In this document: one piece after another, positions 15,320-24,902 of the stretch
Numbering within the stretch: position 1 is the first letter of the stretch
Layout: each line of letters opens with the position of its first letter
Assembly: GCA_051881715.1 (NCBI GenBank)
Contig: JBJEQK010000175.1
Location: 1 to 27,508 of the forward strand
Direction of reading: 5' to 3'
DNA from: UBA1425 sp051881715
GTDB lineage: Bacteria; Bacillota; Clostridia; Oscillospirales; Acutalibacteraceae
DNA: 27,508 nt
Made by a program: the position numbers and the translations under genes
Notes under the pieces: model-generated
What the model saw: the letters and a program-made list of their open reading frames with translations, nothing else
Told to the model about the DNA's origin: nothing
The model's database searches: none

Positions 15320-17353
15320 TTGGCTGTCAAAAAATGGATCGTTGCCGGCGGCGACAAGGATCTGGCTGCCCACTTCGCTCAGAAGTACAGCCTGAATCCC
15401 TTTGCTGCACTGCTGGCGGTATCCAGAGGTATTTGCACCGATGCACAGATGCAGTCCTTCTTCAACGACGCCGAGCCCGCCCTGTCCGATCCCTTTTCCT
15501 ACAAGGACATGGATAAGGCGGTGGATCGGATCAACGACGCCATCGACCGCTTTGAGTGTATCGCCATCTTCGGCGACTACGACGCGGACGGCGTGACCGC
15601 CACTGCACTGCTGAGCAGCTACCTCGCCCTGCGCGAAGCCAACTTTTTCTATATGCTCCCCGACCGTGCGGAGGGCTACGGTCTGTCCGAGACCGTGATC
15701 GACCGTCTGCACGAACAGGGCGCTAAACTGATCATCACCGTGGACAACGGGATCAACTCCGTCCGTGAGGCGGCTTATGCCAAAAGTCTGGGCATCGACA
15801 TGGTCATTACTGACCACCACCACGCCGGAGACGAACTGCCCGACGCCGTTGCCGTCGTCAATCCCCACAGACCCGACTGTCCCAGCCGCTTCAAGGAGCT
15901 GGCGGGGGTCGGCGTGGCATTCAAGCTTGTCTGCGCACTGGAGGGCGGCGAAGCGGACGACACGCTTTTGGAGGAATTTGCTGACCTTGCCGCCATCGGT
16001 ACGGTGGCGGATATCGTGCCCCTTGTGGGCGAAAACCGCACACTGGTCAAGTATGGTGTGCGCGCCATGATCGACAATCCCCGTCCCGGTATCCTCGCCA
16101 TGCGGGAAGCCGCCGGCAACACAGATAAACCCCTGCACTCCACCGCCGTGGCGTTCACCCTGTCTCCCCGTCTCAATGCGGCAGGCAGAATGGGCTCCGC
16201 CATGCGCGCGCTGGAATTGCTATTGTGCGACGATACGGACATCGCCGCAGACCTTGCCCGGCGGATAGAAGCCGCCAACAGCGAACGGCAGCAGACGGAA
16301 CAGCAGATTCTGCAAAAGGCGGAACAGCAGCTGCTTTCCGACCCAGAGCGGCTGCACGAGCGTGTATTGGTCTGCGACGGCGAAGGGTGGCATCAGGGCG
16401 TCATCGGCATTGTTGCCTCCCGCATCGTGGAAAAATACGGCAAGCCCTGCATCATCATCTCCCGAAACGGCGACAGCGCCAAGGGTTCGGGCAGAAGTCT
16501 GGAGGGCTTCTCCCTGTACGATGCGCTCAAAGCCTGCGAATCCGTCCTTGACCAGTTCGGCGGGCACACCCTCGCTGCCGGTCTTTCCCTGCCATGCCGA
16601 AACATCGGCTTATTCCGCCGCACCATCAACGCATACGCCGCAAAGTTTGAAATGCCCTTCCCCATCCAGCACATTGATATGCGGCTGAATCCCAAGTACA
16701 TCCAGACGGATATTCTCGATGCGCTGTACGCTCTGGAGCCCTTCGGCGCCGGCAATCCGAAGCCGGTCTTTGGGCTGTTTTCCATGCATTTAGACAGCAT
16801 CACGCCCCTTTCCGGCGGCAAGCATATCCGGCTCAATCTCTCCAAAAAGGACGCCAAGATCAGCGCCCTGCGTTTCGGCGTTTCTCCCGAAGCCTTTCCC
16901 TTCCCGCAGGGCAGCACCATCGACCTCGCCGTCACCCTCGACAGCAACACCTATATGGGCGAGACCAAGGTCAGCATTCAGGTGCGCGGCGTCCGTTTTT
17001 CCGCACTGGCACAGGAAAGCTATTTCACCGGACTGCGCCGCTATGAAAATATACAAAGAAACGAACCCGTTCCCTGTGCCGCCGACGCCGTCCCCGACCG
17101 CCGATTTATGGCAGAGGTCTACAAATCCCTGCGCGCCATGGGCGGATATTGCCGCAGCACAGACTGCCTGTGTCTGCAAATGAACAAAACAGACGACACC
17201 GTCTGCGCCATCCTTTTGGCGGTGGACGCCCTGTGTGAACTGCGGCTGGCGTCCCGCGGGGCAGACGGCAGCATCACCCTCGCCGCCGCACCCGGCAAAG
17301 TCAATCTCGACGACTCGGTCATTCTGCGCAATGCCCGACGCTGTATTTCATAA
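15320..17353 (+). CDS. recJ: Single-stranded-DNA-specific exonuclease RecJ
   Basis: A 677-residue 5'-3' exonuclease of the DHH family used in recombination and repair. Metal-binding motifs are D86-Y-D88-A-D90-G, TVDNGI near 140, D165-H-H, and the GHTLAAGLSL segment of the DHHA1 domain (about residues 410-420), followed by the OB fold. A C-terminal extension of roughly 100 residues beyond the E. coli length is seen, as in Firmicutes homologues. The start is TTG at 15320, preceded by AAGGATGTGAT; there is no nearby ATG upstream in this frame. It lies 29 bases after metY. Together with rel, dtd, a metallo-hydrolase and hemZ it forms a block commonly conserved in Clostridia, but the adenine phosphoribosyltransferase gene (apt) often found between recJ and rel is missing here. 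Confidence 0.95.
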   Translation: MAVKKWIVAGGDKDLAAHFAQKYSLNPFAALLAVSRGICTDAQMQSFFNDAEPALSDPFSYKDMDKAVDRINDAIDRFECIAIFGDYDADGVTATALLSSYLALREANFFYMLPDRAEGYGLSETVIDRLHEQGAKLIITVDNGINSVREAAYAKSLGIDMVITDHHHAGDELPDAVAVVNPHRPDCPSRFKELAGVGVAFKLVCALEGGEADDTLLEEFADLAAIGTVADIVPLVGENRTLVKYGVRAMIDNPRPGILAMREAAGNTDKPLHSTAVAFTLSPRLNAAGRMGSAMRALELLLCDDTDIAADLARRIEAANSERQQTEQQILQKAEQQLLSDPERLHERVLVCDGEGWHQGVIGIVASRIVEKYGKPCIIISRNGDSAKGSGRSLEGFSLYDALKACESVLDQFGGHTLAAGLSLPCRNIGLFRRTINAYAAKFEMPFPIQHIDMRLNPKYIQTDILDALYALEPFGAGNPKPVFGLFSMHLDSITPLSGGKHIRLNLSKKDAKISALRFGVSPEAFPFPQGSTIDLAVTLDSNTYMGETKVSIQVRGVRFSALAQESYFTGLRRYENIQRNEPVPCAADAVPDRRFMAEVYKSLRAMGGYCRSTDCLCLQMNKTDDTVCAILLAVDALCELRLASRGADGSITLAAAPGKVNLDDSVILRNARRCIS

Positions 17354-17370
17354 CCATCGGAGGTACATCC

Positions 17371-19554
17371 ATGTCTCAAACCCAAAACTCGGACGGCTAT
17401 GCTGCCCTTCGCATCCAACTGGCGGAGCATTTCCCCGCAGACGCCCTTGCGCAGATCGACAAGGCCTATGAAATGGCTGCCGACGCACACAAGGGACAAG
17501 TGCGCCTGTCGGGCGAGCCGTACGTGACCCATCCCGTCTGCGTGGCAGAAATCCTTTTGAGCATCGGCATGGACGCCCCCTCCATCATCGCCGCCTTGCT
17601 GCACGACACCGTGGAGGACACCCGTGTCACGCTGGAGGACGTCAAAAATGAATTCGGCGAAGAAGTCATGAAACTGGTGGACGGCGTGACAAAGCTGGGC
17701 AAGATCCCTCTGGTCTCCCGTGAGGAACAGCAGGCGGAAAACCTGCGCAAAATGCTCATCGCCATGGCACAGGATATCCGCGTCATCATCATCAAGCTGG
17801 CAGACCGCCTGCACAATATGCGCACGCTGATCTACAAAAAGCCCCAACGCCGCAGAGACATCGCACTGGAAACACTGGAAATTTACGCCCCCATTGCCCA
17901 CCGTCTCGGTATCCGCCATATCAAGGAGGAACTGGAAGATCTGTCCATCAGCTTTCTCGACCCGGTGGCGTATCAGGAAATTGAAAATAAGCTTTCCGAA
18001 CAAAGTCCCCGCCGCAACGAATTCCTGCACGACATCAAGTCCCACATCGCCGAACGTGTCCTGCAGGAAACGCCCAACGCCCATGTGGACGGGCGTATCA
18101 AATCCGTCCACGGCATTTACCGTAAGATGTATATGCGCGGCAAGAATTTTGACGAAATATACGACATCTACGCCGTGCGCATCATCGTGGACACCGTGGT
18201 GGAGTGCTACAACTGCCTCGGTCTGATCCACGATATGTACCGTCCTCTCCCCGGACGTTTCAAGGACTATATCTCCACGCCCAAGCCCAATATGTACCAG
18301 TCCCTGCACACCACCGTCATCGGCTCCGAGGGCATCCCCTTTGAGGTGCAGATCCGTACCTGGTCCATGCACCAGATGGCGGAATACGGTATCGCCGCCC
18401 ACTGGAAATATAAGCTCGGCATGAGCGACGCCAAGATGGAGGATCATCTGGCATGGGTCCGTCAGCTGCTGGATTCCCAGAAGGATGCGGACAACCCGGA
18501 GGATCTGGTGCTGACCATCAAGACAGATCTGGTGCCCGAGGAAGTGTACGTCTTTACCCCCAAGGGCGACGTGATCAACCTGCCCATGGGCGCCACCGTC
18601 ATCGACTTCGCCTATGCCATCCACTCCGCCGTCGGCAACCGTATGCAGGGCGCCAAGGTGGACGGACGCATCGTACCCATCGACTACAAGGTGCGCAACG
18701 GCGAGATCGTCGATATCATCACCTCCTCCAACCCCAACAAAGGTCCCAGCCGTGACTGGCTCAAGATCGTGCGCACCAGCGGCGCACGCAACAAGATCCG
18801 CGTCTGGTTCAAGAAAGAACGCCGCGAAGAAAATATCGCCGAGGGTCGTGCCGAGGTGGAGCGGGAGTTTCGCCGCAGCTTTATCCGCCTGAACGAGGAG
18901 GATATGGAACGCTTCCTGCAAACCTTAGCGGAGCGTCAGCATCTGGACAGTGTGGACGATTTTTATGCCGCCATCGGCTACGGCGGATTGTCCCTGTCCC
19001 GCATGATGCCCCATATCCGCGACGACTACAACAAGCTTATCCGCGCCGCCACCCCGGAGGAAAAGCCTGTCCTGACCCCGCCCAAACGCTCCAAGAGCAA
19101 CGAGGGCGTTGTGGTGGAGGGCATCGACAACTGCCTGATCAAGTTCTCCCGTTGCTGCAATCCCCTGCCGGGTGACCAGATCATCGGCTTCATCACCCGG
19201 GGACACGGCGTTTCCATCCACAAGCGGGACTGCACCAACGTCCCCAAGGATATCGCTACCTGCGAGGAGCCGGATCGCTGGCTCAACGCCTACTGGGACA
19301 AGGTCGTGCACGACGACTTCAAGTCCACGCTGCTCGTGACCTGCATCAACCGTGTGGGCATGATCGCAGACGTCTCCGTGCAGTTCGCCAATATGCACGT
19401 CATGATCCACGACATCAACACCCGCACCACCAAGGACGGACGCACCGCCATCGCTGTGACCATCACGGTCAACAGCATTGAGCATCTCAAGAGCGTCATT
19501 GCCAAGATCGAAAAAGTCAACGGCGTACTGAATGTGGAAAGAACGGGTATGTAA
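17371..19554 (+). CDS. rel: Bifunctional (p)ppGpp synthetase/hydrolase
   Basis: A 727-residue Rel protein that makes and degrades (p)ppGpp, the stringent-response alarmone, on ribosomes. Domains in order: HD hydrolase (about 25-180) with H78-D79 in LLHDTVEDT; synthetase (about 225-345) with RIKSVHGIYRKM and R296-F-K-D299 (RFKD marks bifunctional enzymes, whereas synthetase-only RelA has EXDD); TGS domain from about 390 (VYVFTPKGDVINL); a zinc-finger-type region with FSRCCNPLPGD; and a C-terminal ACT domain. The length fits long Rel proteins. The ATG has GGAGG upstream and follows recJ by 17 bases. Confidence 0.96.
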   Translation: MSQTQNSDGYAALRIQLAEHFPADALAQIDKAYEMAADAHKGQVRLSGEPYVTHPVCVAEILLSIGMDAPSIIAALLHDTVEDTRVTLEDVKNEFGEEVMKLVDGVTKLGKIPLVSREEQQAENLRKMLIAMAQDIRVIIIKLADRLHNMRTLIYKKPQRRRDIALETLEIYAPIAHRLGIRHIKEELEDLSISFLDPVAYQEIENKLSEQSPRRNEFLHDIKSHIAERVLQETPNAHVDGRIKSVHGIYRKMYMRGKNFDEIYDIYAVRIIVDTVVECYNCLGLIHDMYRPLPGRFKDYISTPKPNMYQSLHTTVIGSEGIPFEVQIRTWSMHQMAEYGIAAHWKYKLGMSDAKMEDHLAWVRQLLDSQKDADNPEDLVLTIKTDLVPEEVYVFTPKGDVINLPMGATVIDFAYAIHSAVGNRMQGAKVDGRIVPIDYKVRNGEIVDIITSSNPNKGPSRDWLKIVRTSGARNKIRVWFKKERREENIAEGRAEVEREFRRSFIRLNEEDMERFLQTLAERQHLDSVDDFYAAIGYGGLSLSRMMPHIRDDYNKLIRAATPEEKPVLTPPKRSKSNEGVVVEGIDNCLIKFSRCCNPLPGDQIIGFITRGHGVSIHKRDCTNVPKDIATCEEPDRWLNAYWDKVVHDDFKSTLLVTCINRVGMIADVSVQFANMHVMIHDINTRTTKDGRTAIAVTITVNSIEHLKSVIAKIEKVNGVLNVERTGM

Positions 19555-19572
19555 TAGGAAAGGAAGATCGCT

Positions 19573-20037
19573 TTGAGAGCATTGTTGCAACGGGTACGCG
19601 CTTCCGCTGTCCGTGTAGACGGCGAAACCGTCGGCGCGATCGGACAGGGACTGAATATCCTGCTGTGCGTCATGGACGGCGACACCGAGGCCGAGGCGGA
19701 GCTGCTGGCCGGGAAGTGCGCCAAAATGCGCATCTTTGAGGATGAGAACGGCAAGATGAACCGCTGTATCACCGATATGGACGGCGAAGCGCTGGTCATC
19801 TCCCAGTTTACCCTTGCCGCGGACTGCCGCAAGGGCAACCGCCCCTCCTTTATCGCCTCCGCCAAGCCGGACACCGCTCAAGCACTGTATGCGCATTTTT
19901 CCCGGTGTCTGCGCCAAAACGGTGTGCGCAAAGTGGAAAACGGCGTATTTGCCGCCGATATGCAGGTCGAGATCCACAATGACGGTCCCGTCACCATTTG
20001 GCTCGATTCCGACATCTACAAACAAAGCCGGAGATAA
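19573..20037 (+). CDS. dtd: D-aminoacyl-tRNA deacylase
   Basis: A 154-residue enzyme that removes D-amino acids (and glycine mischarged on tRNA-Ala) from tRNA. The two family signatures are present: SQFTLAAD (S77-Q78) and the cross-subunit Gly-Pro motif NDGPVT (G138-P139), which gives chiral selection. The length is that of the family (145-155). The start is a TTG (MRALLQRV), preceded by AGGAAAGGAAG; the RALLQRV opening is the conserved N-terminus of Dtd, so this start is secure. It follows rel by 18 bases and precedes the next gene by 3. Confidence 0.95.
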   Translation: MRALLQRVRASAVRVDGETVGAIGQGLNILLCVMDGDTEAEAELLAGKCAKMRIFEDENGKMNRCITDMDGEALVISQFTLAADCRKGNRPSFIASAKPDTAQALYAHFSRCLRQNGVRKVENGVFAADMQVEIHNDGPVTIWLDSDIYKQSRR

Positions 20038-20040
20038 ACT

Positions 20041-20667
20041 ATGGAAGTCACGACATTTCCCACAGGCAGCTTTGCCGCCAACTGTTACGTTGTCACCAGC
20101 GGCCAAGAGGCGGCGGTCATTGACCCGGGGGACTGTTCCCCTGCCCTGCTTTCCTTTATTCGGGACAACGGTCTGCACGTGGTGCAGATCCTGCTGACCC
20201 ACGGACACGCCGACCACATCACCGGTGCCCCGCAGCTGCGGGAACGCACGGGTGCGCCGATCTCGATTCACGCCCTCGATGCGCCCTGCACCGACGGCCC
20301 CCTCAGCCTTGCCGAGGAATGCGGCTATCCGCCGGTACATTTTCAGGCGGACAGGCTCTTGCAGGAGGGGGACACGATCTCCGTCGGTCAAGAGACGCTG
20401 ACCGTTCTGCACACGCCCGGTCATACGCCCGGCGGTGTATGCTTTCTGCACGAAAACGACCGCTTGCTGTTTTCCGGCGATACGCTGTTCTGCCTGACGG
20501 CGGGACGCACCGATCTGCCCGGCGGCGATTCGGCGGCGCTGATGCAGTCTCTGGACAGACTGCGCCGGCTGGAGGGCGACTACCGCGTCTTTCCCGGTCA
20601 CGAACGCACCACCTCCCTCGATGCGGAACGCAAAAGAAATTTCTATATGAGAAGATTGGGAAAATAA
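20041..20667 (+). CDS. Metallo-beta-lactamase-fold hydrolase (glyoxalase II-like)
   Basis: A 208-residue MBL-fold metallohydrolase. The zinc motif is H54-x-H56-x-D58-H59 (THGHADH); further ligands are His in HTPGHTPGG, Asp in FSGDTLF and His in PGHERTT, so the binuclear site is complete. Such proteins are usually named YcbL or hydroxyacylglutathione-hydrolase-like, but the true substrate is uncertain because Clostridia mostly lack glutathione. It sits 3 bases after dtd and its stop codon is directly followed by the hemZ ATG, so it is translated with them. A GGAGA site overlaps the end of dtd. Confidence 0.9.
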   Translation: MEVTTFPTGSFAANCYVVTSGQEAAVIDPGDCSPALLSFIRDNGLHVVQILLTHGHADHITGAPQLRERTGAPISIHALDAPCTDGPLSLAEECGYPPVHFQADRLLQEGDTISVGQETLTVLHTPGHTPGGVCFLHENDRLLFSGDTLFCLTAGRTDLPGGDSAALMQSLDRLRRLEGDYRVFPGHERTTSLDAERKRNFYMRRLGK

Positions 20668-22134
20668 ATGATCCTTTTAAATCTCTGCGGACACGATTTT
20701 CACTACGAAACGGAAAATCTCTGCCGCATCTTTTACCCCGACGAAACGATACGCATCGTCTACGATGCCCCGGAAACGGGCTGTATCACCGCCCGCATGA
20801 CACAAACGCCGGAGGGCTTCGATTTTGCCGTGCGGACGGACAAGGACTGTGAAACCGGGTTTCTGCCGAAAAACACCCCCGACCTGCGGGATGCGCAGGA
20901 GCTTACCGTTGCCACACTGCTGTACCGCCTGCTGTCCCGGCAGTTCGGCTACACCCCGCCGTGGGGCATCCTCACGGGTGTGCGCCCGTCCAAGCTGATG
21001 AACACCCTGCTGCGGGACATGGACGAAGCCGAAGCGAAGCGGTATTTCCGGGAAAAGCTGTTGGTGCAGGACGGCAAAACCGATCTCACCGCCGCCGTTG
21101 CCCGGCAGGAAAGCCGCATTATAGAGACTTCCCGCCCCGATTCCTTCAGCCTGTATCTGTCCATTCCCTTTTGCCCGTCCCGGTGCAGTTACTGTTCCTT
21201 CGTGTCCCACTCCATCACAGGCGCCGGCGCCAAAAAACTCATCGACCCCTATGTGAAACTGCTGGTCGAGGAGATTCGGCAGTGCGGCGACATCGCCAAA
21301 GAATTGGGCTTACATTTGGAAACCGTCTACATCGGCGGCGGCACGCCGAGCATTCTCACCCCCGAACAGCTGGACGCCGTCTGCGGCGCCCTGTGCGAAA
21401 ACTTTCCCATGGCTTCGGCAAGGGAATTTACCGTGGAGGCCGGCAGACCGGACACCATCACCAAAGAAAAGCTCCTTTCCCTGAAGAGAGCCGGCGTATC
21501 GAGAATCAGCATCAACCCCCAAACGCTCAACGATACTGTTTTACAGCGCATCGGCCGCAGACACACCGCCGCTGAAGTTCTCAACAGCTTCCGCCTTGCC
21601 CGTTCTCTCGGCTTTGACAATATCAACATGGACTTGATCGCAGGCTTGGACGGCGACAGTGCCGAGAGCTTCCGCCAAACCCTGCGCGGCATAATCGACC
21701 TGTCCCCGGAAAACATAACCGTGCACACTCTTGCGCTCAAGCGTGCCTCCCGTCTCGTTACCGAGGAAAACGGCAGTGCATCGGACGGCGCCGTCACCGT
21801 TGCGCAAATGCTGGACGAAGTGCAAAAGCAATGCACCGAGAGCGGCTACATCCCATACTATATGTACCGCCAAAGCCGCTGTGTGGGCAACTTTGAGAAT
21901 GTCGGCTGGTGCCGGGAGGGCTTCGAGGGGCTGTACAACATCTTCATGATGGAGGAAATCCACACCGTGCTCGCCTGCGGCGCAGGCGCCGTCACCAAAC
22001 TGCGTGACCCCCACAGCAACCACCTTGAACGAATTTTCAACTTCAAATACCCCTACGAATACATCAGCCGCTTCGACGAGCTGACTGCACGCAAAGCGCG
22101 CATAAAATCCTTCTACAGCGAATATGGTTTTTAA
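20668..22134 (+). CDS. hemZ: Radical SAM coproporphyrinogen III oxidase-like protein HemZ
   Basis: A 488-residue radical SAM protein of the HemN/HemZ family. The iron-sulfur motif is C169-x3-C173-x2-C176 (CPSRCSYCSF), followed by YIGGGTPS and the GxDN-type segments of the family. A 160-residue N-terminal extension with WGILTGVRPSKL is characteristic of HemZ and absent from HemN. HemZ has been linked to oxygen-independent decarboxylation of coproporphyrinogen III in heme synthesis, but many anaerobes with hemZ lack the rest of the pathway, so its role here is not certain. The start ATG abuts the stop codon of the preceding gene; GGGAAAA lies just upstream. In many Clostridia hisS and aspS follow hemZ; here the flippase gene follows instead. 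Confidence 0.93.
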   Translation: MILLNLCGHDFHYETENLCRIFYPDETIRIVYDAPETGCITARMTQTPEGFDFAVRTDKDCETGFLPKNTPDLRDAQELTVATLLYRLLSRQFGYTPPWGILTGVRPSKLMNTLLRDMDEAEAKRYFREKLLVQDGKTDLTAAVARQESRIIETSRPDSFSLYLSIPFCPSRCSYCSFVSHSITGAGAKKLIDPYVKLLVEEIRQCGDIAKELGLHLETVYIGGGTPSILTPEQLDAVCGALCENFPMASAREFTVEAGRPDTITKEKLLSLKRAGVSRISINPQTLNDTVLQRIGRRHTAAEVLNSFRLARSLGFDNINMDLIAGLDGDSAESFRQTLRGIIDLSPENITVHTLALKRASRLVTEENGSASDGAVTVAQMLDEVQKQCTESGYIPYYMYRQSRCVGNFENVGWCREGFEGLYNIFMMEEIHTVLACGAGAVTKLRDPHSNHLERIFNFKYPYEYISRFDELTARKARIKSFYSEYGF

Positions 22135-22240
22135 GGCACACCACGCAAATCGTGGCGCACGCCCCGATTTGTGCGGTATTGCCTGAAGGCACGAGATATT
22201 GCCTTTCGGAACCTGCATTTACAACACAGGATGTGATGAT
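22135..22240 (+). promoter_or_regulatory. Structured 106-bp spacer between hemZ and the flippase gene
   Basis: The spacer can fold in two mutually exclusive ways: CCACG (22141-22145) with CGTGG (22151-22155), or AAATCG (22147-22152) with CGATTT (22165-22170) extended by G-C pairs. A third stem, AAGGC (22186-22190) with GCCTT (22201-22205), follows, and the octamer TATTGCCT occurs twice (22177 and 22197). There is no T run, so it is not a standard terminator. It could be an attenuator-like leader or the remnant of a small repeat. I could not match it to any riboswitch class. Confidence 0.3.
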
Positions 22241-24007
22241 TTGGCTCAAGAAAAGAAAAATCAAACCATGCTCAACGGCGCGCTGATCCTCGCCGTGTCC
22301 ACCATCATCGTAAAGCTCATCGGCGCGCTGTACAAAATCCCGCTGACGGGTCTCATCGGCGGTGTCGGCAGAGGCTACTTCAACGCGGCATACAATATCT
22401 ACACGCCCATTTACGCCATCTCCATGGCAGGTCTGCCGGTGGCTGTGTCCCGTCTGGTTTCGGAGAGCGTTTCCCTGAACCGCTATGGAGAGGTGCGGCA
22501 GATCTACAAGGTCTCCAACAAGATCTTCCTCATCACCGGCGCCGTGGGCACCGCGCTAATGTTCCTGATCGCCTACCCCTATGTGCGCTACGCCTCCAGC
22601 GTCAACGCTCTGCCGTCCATCCTCGCCGTGGCGCCGTCCATCTTCTTCTGCTGCGCCATGTCCTCCTATCGAGGCTACTACGAGGGTCTGCGCAACATGA
22701 CGCCCACCGCCGTTTCCCAAATCATCGAAGCCCTCGGCAAACTGCTGCTGGGCATCGGACTTGCGTCTGCGGTGATGAAGTTCGGCGTCTCCCAGTATGA
22801 AAAGACCGGCGTCGTTTTCGGGCACACCGCTGAAACCGCCGCCGACGCCTACAGCTACATCTATCCCTACACCGCTGCCGCCGCCATCATGGGCGTGACC
22901 ATCGGCACCGTAGTGGGACTTGTCTATCTCATGATCCTGCACCGTGTCAAGGGCGATGGCATTACCCGCACCGATCTGATCAATTCGCCCTCCGACTCCA
23001 CCGACCGGGACATTGCCAAGCGCATCATCACCTTCGCCATCCCCATGGTCATCGGCTCTCTGATCACCAATATCACCAATCTCATCGACACCGTCACCAT
23101 TCAGGCGCGGCTGGAGGATGCGTTCCTTGCGGCGCCGCAGGTGATCAAGTCCATGTATGCATACTCGCTGAACCTTTCCGGCACGCTGGATCAGGATATT
23201 CCCACCTACCTGTACGGCAACTACGGTGCGGCGCTGGATTTCCGCAACCTGATCCCCACCATCACCATGTCTCTGGGCATCAGTGCCCTGCCCGTCCTGT
23301 CCGCCGCATGGGCGCTCAAGGACAAACAGCAGATCCGCACCAACGTGGAATCCGTCATCCGTGTCACCATGCTGGTCGCTCTGCCGGCGGGCTTTGGCAT
23401 GGCGGTACTGGCAACGCCCATTCTCACCATTCTCTATGGCAGTAAACAGCCGGACATCATCCCCATTGCCGCCCCCATCATGGCAGTTTACGGCTACGCC
23501 ACCGCACTGATGGCTGTCTCCACCCCTGTCACCAATATGCTTCAGGGCATCGGACGCACGGATATCCCTGTCAAGGCCGCTGTGGCCGGCGCCGTGGTCA
23601 AAATCGTCTGCAACTACATCCTCGTTGGCGATCCCCGCTTCAACATCAAGGGTGCCCCCGTGGGCTCCATTCTGTGCTATGTGGTCATCGTTTCCATAAA
23701 TCTTTACTATCTGCTGCACATCAGCGGCGTGCGTATCAGCGCCGTCTCCGTGCTGATAAAACCCCTCGTCTGCGCCGCGCTTTGCGCCGCCTCTGCCAAG
23801 GGAACCTATGTGCTGGCGGATATGCTGCTCGCCGACAGACTGCCCCACTTTAACCTGATCGCCACCGTCGGTTCCATCGGTGTGGCGGCAATTGTCTACC
23901 TCGCATCCCTCCTTTTGCTCAAGGGACTGTCCAAAGATGATATTTCTATGCTTCCAAAGGGAGAAAAAATTGCAAAAGTACTTGCACATTACAAGCTTTT
24001 GAGTTAA
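22241..24007 (+). CDS. SpoVB/YabM-type polysaccharide or lipid-linked sugar flippase (MVF/MATE-like)
   Basis: A 588-residue polytopic membrane protein of the MOP exporter superfamily, subgroup SpoVB/MurJ-like. The N-terminus ALILAVSTIIVKLIGALYKIPL and the GGVGRGYFNAAYNIY segment are characteristic; about 13-14 hydrophobic spans are visible. Relatives flip undecaprenyl-linked sugars or lipid II across the membrane. The neighbours mazG, hup and rqcP match the Bacillus order yabM-yabN-yabO, which supports a YabM-like identity over MurJ. I chose the TTG at 22241 (MAQEKKN), 9 bases behind AGGA; the in-frame ATG at 22199 would add 14 unlikely residues. Neither the spoVT regulator that precedes it in Bacillus nor yabP/yabQ is present. 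Confidence 0.88.
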   Translation: MAQEKKNQTMLNGALILAVSTIIVKLIGALYKIPLTGLIGGVGRGYFNAAYNIYTPIYAISMAGLPVAVSRLVSESVSLNRYGEVRQIYKVSNKIFLITGAVGTALMFLIAYPYVRYASSVNALPSILAVAPSIFFCCAMSSYRGYYEGLRNMTPTAVSQIIEALGKLLLGIGLASAVMKFGVSQYEKTGVVFGHTAETAADAYSYIYPYTAAAAIMGVTIGTVVGLVYLMILHRVKGDGITRTDLINSPSDSTDRDIAKRIITFAIPMVIGSLITNITNLIDTVTIQARLEDAFLAAPQVIKSMYAYSLNLSGTLDQDIPTYLYGNYGAALDFRNLIPTITMSLGISALPVLSAAWALKDKQQIRTNVESVIRVTMLVALPAGFGMAVLATPILTILYGSKQPDIIPIAAPIMAVYGYATALMAVSTPVTNMLQGIGRTDIPVKAAVAGAVVKIVCNYILVGDPRFNIKGAPVGSILCYVVIVSINLYYLLHISGVRISAVSVLIKPLVCAALCAASAKGTYVLADMLLADRLPHFNLIATVGSIGVAAIVYLASLLLLKGLSKDDISMLPKGEKIAKVLAHYKLLS

Positions 24008-24047
24008 AATATAAAGTACTGTCCCCTCAAGAAAGGCAGGAAGTTCC

Positions 24048-24845
24048 ATGATCGACAATTTTGACTTTAAAGACAGATACACCATCGACGATCTTCTGCG
24101 CATCATGCAGCTTCTGCGCGCACCGGGCGGATGTCCGTGGGATGCGGCGCAGACCCATGAGAGCATCAAGAAGAATCTGATCGAGGAAACCTACGAAGTG
24201 ATCGAAGCGATCAACAAGCAGGACAAGGAACTGCTGTTGGAGGAGCTGGGCGATCTGCTGTTGCAGGTCGTGTTCCACGCAGAGATGGAAAACGAAAAGG
24301 GCGCTTTCACCTTTGACGACGTCTGCAACGGCGTCGCGCAGAAGCTTGTGGAGCGGCATCCCCACGTTTTCGGCTCCGTGCAGGCAAAGGACGCTGAGGA
24401 GGCGCTTTCCAGCTGGGACAGCGTCAAGCGCCAAAAGAAGGGGCAGAAAAAGGGCAGTGTCCCCATGCTGTCCATTCCCCGGGAGCTTCCGGCGCTCATG
24501 CGCGCGGACAAGGTGCAGGGCAAGGCGAAAAAGGTCGGCTTCGACTGGCCGGACATCTCCGGCGCACTGGACAAGCTGGAGGAGGAAACCGCCGAATTGA
24601 AAGAAGCCATCGCCTCCGGCAACCGGGAGGACATCTCCATGGAGCTGGGCGATCTGCTGTTCAGCGCCGTCAACGTGTCCCGCTTCGTGGACTGTGACGC
24701 CGAAGAGGCGCTCACCGCTTCCACGGACAAGTTTATTGCCCGCTTCCAAAAGCTGGAAGCCCTTGCTGCTGAACGCGGACTGGATCTGGAAACAGCGTCC
24801 CTGTCCGAGATGGACAAGCTTTGGGATGAAATCAAGGCGAAATGA
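24048..24845 (+). CDS. mazG: Nucleoside triphosphate pyrophosphohydrolase MazG
   Basis: A 265-residue all-alpha NTP pyrophosphohydrolase that hydrolyses (d)NTPs to monophosphates and removes aberrant nucleotides. Two tandem MazG modules are visible: the first with CPWDAAQTH, NLIEETYEV and ELGDLLLQVVFH (acidic magnesium-binding residues), the second with LEEETAELKEA and ELGDLLFSAVN. The length matches E. coli MazG (263). Only the MazG part of Bacillus YabN is present; the N-terminal methyltransferase-like domain is absent. AGGAAG precedes the ATG at 24048, 40 bases after the flippase gene. Confidence 0.95.
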   Translation: MIDNFDFKDRYTIDDLLRIMQLLRAPGGCPWDAAQTHESIKKNLIEETYEVIEAINKQDKELLLEELGDLLLQVVFHAEMENEKGAFTFDDVCNGVAQKLVERHPHVFGSVQAKDAEEALSSWDSVKRQKKGQKKGSVPMLSIPRELPALMRADKVQGKAKKVGFDWPDISGALDKLEEETAELKEAIASGNREDISMELGDLLFSAVNVSRFVDCDAEEALTASTDKFIARFQKLEALAAERGLDLETASLSEMDKLWDEIKAK

Positions 24846-24902
24846 TCTGCACCCTGTGCAGTCATCAAATAAATGGAAAATAATTTTTGGAGGAATTTAA
24901 TT

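Noticed and set aside
15301..22250. Shared AGGATGTGAT before the TTG starts of recJ and the flippase gene
   Set aside because: Both are simply strong ribosome sites near TTG-GCT starts; a ten-base match twice is not enough to claim a common regulatory element.
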